From Dehalococcoidales bacterium (GTDB taxonomy: Bacteria > Chloroflexota > Dehalococcoidia > Dehalococcoidales > Fen-1064): a stretch of 18,476 bases of DNA. The notes under the pieces were generated by a model. It saw only the letters and a list, made by a program, of their open reading frames with translations. It ran no database searches and had not been told where the DNA came from. The stretch covers positions 1 to 18,476 of the forward strand of contig DAOUVG010000004.1 in the NCBI GenBank assembly GCA_030667735.1. The letters are read 5' to 3'. The position numbers were made by a program, and so were the translations under genes. How positions within the stretch are numbered: position 1 is the stretch's first letter; each line of letters opens with the position of its first letter. Shown piece by piece: positions 6,816 to 12,402 of this stretch.

Positions 6816-6842
6816 ATAATATTCATGGCACGCCGTTGTCAA
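6816..6842 (-). promoter_or_regulatory. Candidate iorA promoter
   Basis: On the minus strand a perfect TTGACA (6842-6837) is followed by TATTAT (6821-6816). The 15-bp spacer is shorter than ideal. Transcription would start near 6809, about 100 nt before iorA. Confidence 0.4.
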
Positions 6843-6843
6843 T

Positions 6844-6856
6844 CTCCGGACCGGAG
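6844..6856. promoter_or_regulatory. Palindrome shared by the divergent iorA/plsY promoters
   Basis: CTCCGG-A-CCGGAG is a perfect inverted repeat lying between the two outward-facing -35 boxes. Those boxes themselves form a second, outer inverted repeat (TGTCAAT at 6837-6843 and ATTGACA at 6861-6867). The position suits a dimeric regulator controlling both directions; the regulator is not in the window. Confidence 0.45.
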
Positions 6857-6861
6857 CCTTA

Positions 6862-6891
6862 TTGACAGGTAAATGCTGTATAGTCTATCCT
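6862..6891 (+). promoter_or_regulatory. Candidate plsY promoter
   Basis: A perfect TTGACA (6862-6867) is followed after 18 bp by TATCCT (6886-6891). It precedes the plsY start by about 80 bases. Confidence 0.4.
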
Positions 6892-6969
6892 CAATGCACG
6901 TAAAGGTTGGGAAAAAAGAGGTCGTAGTACCAGGTTTCCCGGCAAAAAAAATGTATAGGGGGTAGTGGA

Positions 6970-7593
6970 GTGGAAGGTGTCCTCATTGCCCTGGCGCTGG
7001 TGATTGCCTATCTGCTCGGTTCCATCCCATCGGCCTACTTTATCGGTCGGTTGAAGAAAGGGACGGACATTCGTGAGGTAGGCAGCCGCAATATGGGTGC
7101 GATGAATGTCTTCTATAGCGTTGGCTTCTGGTGGGGTGCCCTTGTCCTGGCGATGGATGCCGGGAAGGGAGCCGCCGCGGTCGCGGTGGCTGACGCCTTT
7201 GGCGTGCCGGAGATAGTGCAGTTCCTTGCCGCTGGAGCTGTTGTTCTGGGCCACGGCTTTCCAGTCTTTCTACGCTTTAGTGGTGGTAAGGGAGGCGCAA
7301 CGTGTATTGGTATCCTGTTCTTCGTAATGCCGTGGGGCATACCAATTTACCTTGGTATCTTCGGGCTGACTCTGCTGCTGACACGCTATCCCACTTTCAG
7401 CTATAGTCTGCCACTGCTCGCCTTCCCGTTTATCGGCTGGCTCATGTATGACAGGTGGGAGTTGGCTGTTTTCTCCACCGTGCTGTTAATGATTCCGCTT
7501 ATCAGGTATATTCCGCGGTTGAAGGAGATGCGGGGCAAGGCAGAAAACTGGGGTCACGTATTTCGCCGTAAAAGCCTGGAGGACAGGTTCTAG
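6970..7593 (+). CDS. plsY: Glycerol-3-phosphate acyltransferase PlsY (acylphosphate-dependent)
   Basis: 207 residues with about five hydrophobic segments. The three PlsY motifs appear in order: GSIPSAYF (17-24) running to GSRNMGAMN (38-46), DAGKGAA (63-69), and HGFPVFLRFSGGKGGAT (95-111). PlsY transfers an acyl group from acyl-phosphate to the 1-position of glycerol 3-phosphate at the cytoplasmic membrane, the first step of phospholipid synthesis. The motif GSRNMGAMN departs from the usual GSGNPGATN at two or three positions, so this may be a divergent paralogue. The start is a GTG at 6970, with only a weak G-rich ribosome-binding site (AGGGGGTAG) upstream. The gene stands alone, divergent from iorA and convergent with the MaoC pair. 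Confidence 0.9.
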   Translation: MEGVLIALALVIAYLLGSIPSAYFIGRLKKGTDIREVGSRNMGAMNVFYSVGFWWGALVLAMDAGKGAAAVAVADAFGVPEIVQFLAAGAVVLGHGFPVFLRFSGGKGGATCIGILFFVMPWGIPIYLGIFGLTLLLTRYPTFSYSLPLLAFPFIGWLMYDRWELAVFSTVLLMIPLIRYIPRLKEMRGKAENWGHVFRRKSLEDRF

Positions 7594-7682
7594 GAATGCA
7601 AAGGTTGCCGACAGCCCTGACGATTATGCCGGGACAGTCCGACAACCTTCTTGTCGACCCGTAATTATTTAATTAGTAGTGT

Positions 7683-7704
7683 CGTCAGACCATAAGTACT
7701 GACG
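7683..7704. terminator. Possible terminator between convergent plsY and MaoC genes
   Basis: CGTCAG (7683-7688) pairs with CTGACG (7699-7704), extendable with a mismatch. An additional stem, AAGGTTG (7601-7607) with CAACCTT (7643-7649), follows plsY. Neither has a proper T-run, so the termination role is inferred mainly from position. Confidence 0.35.
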
Positions 7705-7708
7705 GCAG

Positions 7709-8140
7709 CTAGTTCTTCGAGGGGAGAACGACCACGGCGGTGCCGGGTGTTGTCTTCTCACCCTTAGAGTTCTCCAGCCAGATATCACACTCCACGATAT
7801 GCTCGTTACCGTCAACATGCTTCTTGGTCACTACACCTTTGCAGGTGAGATCGTCATTGGGGATGTCCATGCCGCGGTAGCTGCAGCCGTAGCTCTTTAT
7901 TATGCCCTCATTACCGGCCCAATCTCCGACGAGCTGGCCCAGCCAGGCGCTCTTCAAGGCTCCGTGAACGATTAATCCGGGCAGGTTATTGCCTAGGGCG
8001 AAGTCCTTGTAGTAGTGTATCTGGTAGAAGTCGCCGGAGGCCCCGGCCCAGCGAACCAGCTGCTGGGTGGTGGCGTTCTTCGCCAGTGCGGTTACCTCTG
8101 TTCCTTCCTGTACATCTTCCCAGTAAAGCTGTTCAGCCAT
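7709..8140 (-). CDS. MaoC family (hot-dog) dehydratase/hydratase, catalytic subunit
   Basis: 143 residues, single hot-dog domain. It carries the R-hydratase active-site pattern: D37 and H42 in SGDFYQIHYYKDFA, followed by LIVHG at 56-60. Related enzymes add water to 2-enoyl-CoA or dehydrate 3-hydroxyacyl thioesters. The gene follows the FAS1-like hydratase gene by 25 bases and has its own AGGAG in that gap, so the two are co-transcribed. The partner lacks the catalytic histidine while this one has the Asp/His pair. That resembles the mycobacterial HadA/HadB heterodimer, with this protein as the catalytic half. The acyl chain it acts on is unknown. Confidence 0.88.
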   Translation of the reverse strand: MAEQLYWEDVQEGTEVTALAKNATTQQLVRWAGASGDFYQIHYYKDFALGNNLPGLIVHGALKSAWLGQLVGDWAGNEGIIKSYGCSYRGMDIPNDDLTCKGVVTKKHVDGNEHIVECDIWLENSKGEKTTPGTAVVVLPSKN

Positions 8141-8165
8141 TTCTTTCTCCTTTACTTCCCGGCAG

Positions 8166-8630
8166 TTAGTAGCTGATGCCAGTGCTGCGTGCCTTGGCGA
8201 CTATCTCTCCGTCCTGGTTCTTGAAAGTGGTCTCATTGATGATGATAAGCATCTTGCCCATGCCGCCTGTTCTCTCCCGGATTTCGGCGAGCTTGTTAGT
8301 GGCGGATATGGTGTCGCCTGACTGTATCGGCTTGAAGAACTCGTAATCATTGCCGCCGTTGAGCATACGGGTAAACGGGCTCCGGAAACTACGCCCGCCG
8401 CCGCCAGCCTTGACGGGGAAGGCGTACTGGGCCATAAAGCCCGGTGGTGCAATGATACTGCGGTACCCCTTGCTCCTGGCGTATTCTTCATCACGGTAGA
8501 GTGGATTGGAGTCACCGATTGATTCCGCCCACCGTCTTATCGGTTCCTTCTCAATCTCGTATACGGAGGGCTCCGATTCCACACCGATAGCGGCCTTCAT
8601 CTCATCCGTAATTACCGAGTCTTCTGTCAT
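8166..8630 (-). CDS. FAS1-like/MaoC N-terminal domain protein (probable partner subunit of the hydratase)
   Basis: 154 residues with the FAS1-like dehydratase N-terminal domain: YEIEKEPIRRWAESIGDSNPLYRDEEYA (about 24-51) followed by APPGFMAQY, then a hot-dog strand pattern FFKPIQSGDTISA. The motif GDSNPLY has tyrosine where catalytic hydratases have histidine, so it is more likely the structural and acyl-binding half of a heterodimer with the next gene. GGAGGTGTAGTT precedes the ATG at 8630. It is the first gene of a two-gene operon, divergent from the GYD-domain gene. The control region between them contains a TGCTATAAT promoter and paired palindromes. Confidence 0.85.
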   Translation of the reverse strand: MTEDSVITDEMKAAIGVESEPSVYEIEKEPIRRWAESIGDSNPLYRDEEYARSKGYRSIIAPPGFMAQYAFPVKAGGGGRSFRSPFTRMLNGGNDYEFFKPIQSGDTISATNKLAEIRERTGGMGKMLIIINETTFKNQDGEIVAKARSTGISY

Positions 8631-8674
8631 AACTACACCTCCTTTTTCATGGCGTCAGTAAGCGTTCGTCTGAC

Positions 8675-8702
8675 ATTATAGCACAACCGGAATGATGTGC
8701 AA
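8675..8702 (-). promoter_or_regulatory. Extended -10 promoter for the hydratase operon
   Basis: On the minus strand TTGCAC (8702-8697), a 16-bp spacer and TATAAT (8680-8675) preceded by TGC, an extended -10. The start would be near 8668, about 38 nt before the first gene. Confidence 0.65.
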
Positions 8703-8703
8703 T

Positions 8704-8729
8704 AGTACGCGTACTTTAGTGCGCGCACT
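8704..8729. promoter_or_regulatory. Two tandem 12-bp perfect palindromes (candidate operators)
   Basis: AGTACGCGTACT (8704-8715) and AGTGCGCGCACT (8718-8729) are each perfect palindromes. They differ by only one symmetric base pair and have centres 14 bp apart. They lie between the two outward-facing promoters, next to the -35 box of each. The site consensus AGTRCGCGYACT is not one I can assign to a known regulator. Confidence 0.65.
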
Positions 8730-8741
8730 CACAGACCGGTA

Positions 8742-8773
8742 TTGATACACCGGTATGCCAGACCTGCTATAAT
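8742..8773 (+). promoter_or_regulatory. Extended -10 promoter for the GYD-domain gene
   Basis: TATAAT at 8768-8773 is preceded by TGC, giving the same TGCTATAAT as the divergent promoter. A TTGATA at 8742-8747 is spaced 20 bp away, too long to matter much, so recognition would rely on the extended -10. Confidence 0.6.
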
Positions 8774-8778
8774 ACTGG

Positions 8779-8800
8779 CGGGATTCCAGCTGGAATCCCG
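8779..8800. promoter_or_regulatory. 22-bp perfect palindrome at the predicted transcription start
   Basis: The arm CGGGATTCCAG (8779-8789) is followed directly by its complement (8790-8800) with no spacer. It begins six bases after the -10 box, covering the expected start site. It could be a repressor operator or a 5' hairpin of the mRNA. Confidence 0.6.
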
Positions 8801-8827
8801 AAGAGACCCAATCCAGGGAGGTAAGAA

Positions 8828-9130
8828 ATGTCCGTCTACCTTATGCTCACCACGCTCACTGACGCCGGCAGGAAGGCCATCCAGGAAGACCCCGAAGCCC
8901 TCCAGGGAATCAACAAAGAGATGGAGCTCATGGGGGTAAAAATCATTGACCAGTACGCCCTTCTGGGGCAGTACGACTTCGTCAACATCGTGGAGGCCCC
9001 CAGCAATGAGGCAATCGCCAAGCTGGCAATACGGCTTAGTGCCCGCGGGATGTACCAGACACTGACCCTGGCGGCGATAACTATCAAAGACCTCATCGAG
9101 ACCCTTAAGGAACGTGAAACACCCTGGTAA
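8828..9130 (+). CDS. GYD domain-containing protein
   Basis: 100 residues, typical length for the GYD family. The defining stretch appears as GQYDFVNIVEAPSNEAIAKLAIRLSARG (about residues 47-74), with the usual G-x-Y-D preserved, after a first strand YLMLTTLTDAGRKAI. These small ferredoxin-like (dimeric alpha+beta barrel) cytosolic proteins have no established biochemical role. CAGGGAGGTAAGAA gives a strong ribosome-binding site for the ATG at 8828. It is a single gene, divergent from the hydratase pair, and expressed from a promoter overlaid by palindromes. It may therefore be regulated together with that pair. Confidence 0.85.
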   Translation: MSVYLMLTTLTDAGRKAIQEDPEALQGINKEMELMGVKIIDQYALLGQYDFVNIVEAPSNEAIAKLAIRLSARGMYQTLTLAAITIKDLIETLKERETPW

Positions 9131-9211
9131 TCTGTTTCACACCATACCTTCTCTCAGCATAGCGGGTTATGCCCGGTGATACGGATGGCTGACAGCTTGC
9201 AGCAGGCTCCG

Positions 9212-9249
9212 GGTCAGCTTTGACCTGCCGTAGCGGGTTGTGATACAGT
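9212..9249 (+). promoter_or_regulatory. Candidate promoter for the dctPQM operon
   Basis: TTGACC (9220-9225), 18-bp spacer, TACAGT (9244-9249). The -35 lies in a small inverted repeat, GGTCA-GCTT-TGACC (9212-9225). A start near 9257 would place the terminator-like hairpin at 9287-9309 inside the leader. Confidence 0.35.
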
Positions 9250-9286
9250 GTACCGAGCGTGCTGAAGGCGTCGCCGTACGTGAAAT

Positions 9287-9309
9287 CCTCCCATCCGGGA
9301 GGTCTTTTT
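9287..9309 (+). terminator. Intrinsic terminator, possibly a leader attenuator for dctP
   Basis: CCTCCC-ATCC-GGGAGG followed by TCTTTTT is a textbook rho-independent terminator. It lies 157 bases after the GYD gene and only 63 before dctP. It could end the GYD transcript or regulate read-through into the TRAP operon. Confidence 0.8.
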
Positions 9310-9371
9310 GAATGGGGACTGATGTACGGTCAGGTCTAAGAACCGCGATTCTATTAACGGAGGTTGAACCG

Positions 9372-10481
9372 GTGAAGAAAAATACCCTGGTAATTCTTCT
9401 GGTATCCCTGGTAGTGGCTCTATGTGTGTTACCGGGCTGCCAGAGCGAAGAGCAGACATTTGAGACGATTGAGCTAACCTACAGTAACTTTTTCCCACCC
9501 ACCCACCTGCACTCTATACTGGCGGAGGAGTGGATAAAAGAGGTCGAGAGCAGGACTGACGGAAAGGTCAATATAACCTACTACCCCGGCGGTTCGCTGA
9601 TATCTGCACCGCAGACCTATGACGGCGTGGTCCAGGGTATCGCCGATATCGCCATGTCACTCTTCGCCTACACACCCGGGCGCTTCCCGGCCTGTGAATT
9701 GGTTGACCTGCCACATGCCTATCCCAATGGGTGGGTGGCTACCAGGGTCGCCAACGACTTCTACCAGGAGTTCAAGCCTGCCGAGCTTGATGATACCCAT
9801 CCCCTTTACTTCCACGCGCATGGTCCCGGGGTCATCTTCACCACCGAGAAACCCGTACGCACCATGGAAGACCTCAAGGGCCTTGTAATAAGGTCCACCG
9901 GTATTGGTGCCAGTATTGTAGAAGCCCTCGGAGCGGAGGGCTACGGTGCCTCCCAGGGGGAGGCTTATGAGATGCTCTCCAAGAACGTCGTCAATGGCAG
10001 TTTCACACCTCGGGAGGTTCTCAAGGGGTGGAAACAGGCCGAGGTAGTGAAATACGTGACCGGCTGCTACGATGTCGGCAACACGACCATGATGTTCGTG
10101 GTTATGAACAATGACAAGTGGAGCTCTCTGCCGGCCGACGTTCAGAAGGTTTTCAGCGATGTCAGTGAAGAATGGGTCTTGAAGCACGGTCAGGTCTGGG
10201 ACTACTACGATAAGGTCGGCATTGACTACTTCCTGGAACTCGGTGGTGGCCGGGAGGTTATTGACCTTCCTGAAGCAGAGATGGCCCGCTGGGTAGAGGT
10301 GGCGGTAGACCCACTGATTGAGCAGTATATAGCTGATAAGACAGAAGCGGGATTAAGCGCGGCCGAGTATCAGTCCTACATACTGGAGCGAGTTGCCTAC
10401 TGGGGCAGCCGGACACCGACAGTTGAGCAGAGTGCCCAGTGGGTTGAGGATGAACTGGTACCACTCCTTCCACAAGACTAG
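9372..10481 (+). CDS. dctP: TRAP transporter solute-binding lipoprotein DctP
   Basis: 369 residues from the GTG at 9372, which has GGAGG eight bases upstream; the frame is open from 9312, but the extra residues carry no signal. A lipoprotein signal peptide ends in the lipobox L20-P21-G22-C23, so the protein is anchored outside the membrane. The mature part is a DctP-family binding protein: ELTYSNFFPPTHLHS at its start, GKVNITYYPGGSL, and R174 in LKGLVIRSTG, at the position of the arginine that salt-bridges the ligand carboxylate in this family. It captures an organic acid for the DctQM permease encoded next. The ligand is unknown; the adjacent CoA ligase suggests an acid to be activated, such as an aromatic or fatty acid. 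Confidence 0.93.
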   Translation: MKKNTLVILLVSLVVALCVLPGCQSEEQTFETIELTYSNFFPPTHLHSILAEEWIKEVESRTDGKVNITYYPGGSLISAPQTYDGVVQGIADIAMSLFAYTPGRFPACELVDLPHAYPNGWVATRVANDFYQEFKPAELDDTHPLYFHAHGPGVIFTTEKPVRTMEDLKGLVIRSTGIGASIVEALGAEGYGASQGEAYEMLSKNVVNGSFTPREVLKGWKQAEVVKYVTGCYDVGNTTMMFVVMNNDKWSSLPADVQKVFSDVSEEWVLKHGQVWDYYDKVGIDYFLELGGGREVIDLPEAEMARWVEVAVDPLIEQYIADKTEAGLSAAEYQSYILERVAYWGSRTPTVEQSAQWVEDELVPLLPQD

Positions 10482-10504
10482 TCAGACGGCAGATAGCAGT
10501 AAGC

Positions 10505-10543
10505 CAGGGTGTCCGCAGCAGGTAATCTGCCACGGGCACCCTG
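10505..10543 (+). other. Large intercistronic hairpin between dctP and dctQ
   Basis: Bases 10505-10515 pair with 10533-10543 over 11 bp (one G-U). After a 2x2 internal loop, GCAG (10518-10521) pairs with CTGC (10527-10530) around a 5-nt loop. No T-run follows, so it more likely stabilises the dctP message than terminates it. A GTG in the dctQ frame at 10509 falls inside the stem, which argues against that start. Confidence 0.7.
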
Positions 10544-10559
10544 TTGGTTATATGGAGCT

Positions 10560-11060
10560 ATGTCCCGAATAGTTGAGCGCCTTGAGAAATTTGCCGATAA
10601 ATCATCACGCTGGGTGACCGTAATTGCCGGTATCGCCCTCGTGGGCATGCTGGCAATTACCATTGCCGATATCGTCGGTATCAAGCTCTTCAGTCAGCCG
10701 GTACCCGGAGCAATCGAGATAGTCGGCTACCTCGGAGTACTGGTAACGGCCTTTGCCCTCAGCTATACACTGGTTGAGCGCGGCCACGTCCAGGTAGAGT
10801 TCTTCACGGCTCGAATGCCGCCACGGGTACAATCGGCCGTTTCTGCTTTCGTATCACTGCTTGGCCTCTGTCTGTTTGCGCTACTCGCCTGGCGGAGCTT
10901 TGAGTACGCCCGTATCATCCAGACCACCGGACAGGTCTCGATGACCCAGCGAATCCCGTTCCACCCCTTCATTTGCGCTATAGCCTTCTGCTGTATCCCT
11001 GTCTGCCTGGTGATGCTGGGCCAGTTGCTGCGGGCAATACTACAAGTGGTGAAGAAGTGA
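10560..11060 (+). CDS. dctQ: TRAP transporter small permease subunit DctQ
   Basis: 166 residues from the ATG at 10560. It has the four-helix layout of DctQ: hydrophobic segments at about 19-37, 50-68, 90-110 and 131-155, with the conserved VERGHVQVEFFTARMP loop after the second. It forms the membrane complex with DctM for sodium-driven uptake. The start is not fully certain: the GGAG in front is only two bases from the ATG, and an upstream GTG at 10509 would add 17 hydrophilic residues but lies in a hairpin. The stop overlaps the dctM start. Confidence 0.88.
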   Translation: MSRIVERLEKFADKSSRWVTVIAGIALVGMLAITIADIVGIKLFSQPVPGAIEIVGYLGVLVTAFALSYTLVERGHVQVEFFTARMPPRVQSAVSAFVSLLGLCLFALLAWRSFEYARIIQTTGQVSMTQRIPFHPFICAIAFCCIPVCLVMLGQLLRAILQVVKK

Positions 11061-12361
11061 ATCCCGTTGCTGCAGGCATTATCGGCGTTATTGCCCTGGT
11101 TGCCATCATGCTTATCGGGATGCCGGTCGGGTTTGCCATGGCATTCGTCGGGATGGTCGGCTACATCTTACTGGTAGCACCGGATGTTGGCTTGAGCCGC
11201 CTTGCGCTGGACTTCTTCGAGCAGTTCTCGTCCTATTCGCTTACCGTCATCCCGATGTTTATGCTACTGGGCTCGCTGGCCTATGCCACCGGTATGAGCC
11301 GCAGACTCTATGATGCCAGCCATAAGCTCTTTGGCCAGATGCGTGGTGGTCTTGTCATGGCAACCATTGCCGGCTGCGCCGGTTTTGCCGCTATCTGCGG
11401 GTCAACCACGGCCACCACGGCGGCGATGGGCCGTGTCTCACTGCCGGAGATGAAGCGCTACGGCTGTGATGACTCACTGGCGACGGGTAGTGTTGCCGCA
11501 GCCGGTAGCCTCGGTATCCTCATCCCGCCAAGCACGATATTCATCATCTACGGGATACTTACGGAGCAGTCCATCGGGAAACTCTTTATGGCGGGGGTCC
11601 TCCCGGGCCTGTTGCTGGCGGTGCTCTTTATAGCCGTGGTTTTTCTGCTATGCTGGCGCAACCCTGCGCTGGCACCGGCCGGAAAACCGACCACGTGGCG
11701 GGAAAAGATTGCCGGACTTGGCAGCACCACCGAGATGCTCATCCTCTTTGCCCTGGTAATGGGCGGGCTCTTCCTGGGATGGTTTGACCCGACCAAGGCA
11801 GGAGCAGTCGGGGCTGCCGGTGCGCTGCTCATCGGAGTATCCCGGCGTCAGATTAACTGGGAGGGATTCCGCTTTGCCGTTACAGATGCGCTGAAAGTTA
11901 CCTGTCAGGTTATTGTTATCATCACCGGGGCTGTCCTCTTCGGACATTTCATTGCCGTGACCAGAATCCCCTTCATGCTGGCCGAGTGGGTTGGCGGGTT
12001 ACCGTTACCGACAACGGCCATCATGGCCATAATAATCCTCATGTACCTGCTGGGCGGCTTTTTTATGGACGCCCTCGCCCTGATTACCCTCACCATCCCT
12101 ATTATCTACCCGCTGGTGATGACCCTGGGGTTTGACCCCATCTGGTTTGGTGTGATAATTGTACTGGTGACGGAGATGGGCGTAATCACGCCACCAGTGG
12201 GCATAAACGTCTATGTCATCAAGGGGATTGCCAAGGACGTGCCCCTGGAGACCATCTTCAAGGGGATATTCCCCTTCCTTGGGGCTCTTATTATTGCCGT
12301 AGCAATACTGATAGCCTGGCCCCAGATAGCCACATTCCTGCCCGGCCTGGCAGGCCCATAG
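11057..12361 (+). CDS. dctM: TRAP transporter large permease subunit DctM
   Basis: 434 residues from a GTG at 11057 that overlaps the dctQ stop as GTGA, so translation is coupled. This length matches DctM; the frame's upstream ATG lies within dctQ and is not used. It is a multi-spanning protein with the family motifs: GMPVGFAMAF near the start, AGCAGFAAICGSTTATTAAMG (substrate-path segment), AAGSLGILIPPSTIFIIYG, and MGVITPPVGINVYVIKGI near the C-terminus. Together with DctQ it moves the DctP ligand inward with sodium or protons. The acyl-CoA ligase gene follows after 41 bases. Confidence 0.94.
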   Translation: MNPVAAGIIGVIALVAIMLIGMPVGFAMAFVGMVGYILLVAPDVGLSRLALDFFEQFSSYSLTVIPMFMLLGSLAYATGMSRRLYDASHKLFGQMRGGLVMATIAGCAGFAAICGSTTATTAAMGRVSLPEMKRYGCDDSLATGSVAAAGSLGILIPPSTIFIIYGILTEQSIGKLFMAGVLPGLLLAVLFIAVVFLLCWRNPALAPAGKPTTWREKIAGLGSTTEMLILFALVMGGLFLGWFDPTKAGAVGAAGALLIGVSRRQINWEGFRFAVTDALKVTCQVIVIITGAVLFGHFIAVTRIPFMLAEWVGGLPLPTTAIMAIIILMYLLGGFFMDALALITLTIPIIYPLVMTLGFDPIWFGVIIVLVTEMGVITPPVGINVYVIKGIAKDVPLETIFKGIFPFLGALIIAVAILIAWPQIATFLPGLAGP

Positions 12362-12402
12362 CAGCGCCAACTTAATCAGGGCCACCGGAGGTTTATCGGT
12401 CA

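Noticed and set aside
10509-10559. GTG at 10509 as start of dctQ
   Set aside because: It is buried in the intercistronic hairpin and adds residues not typical of the family.
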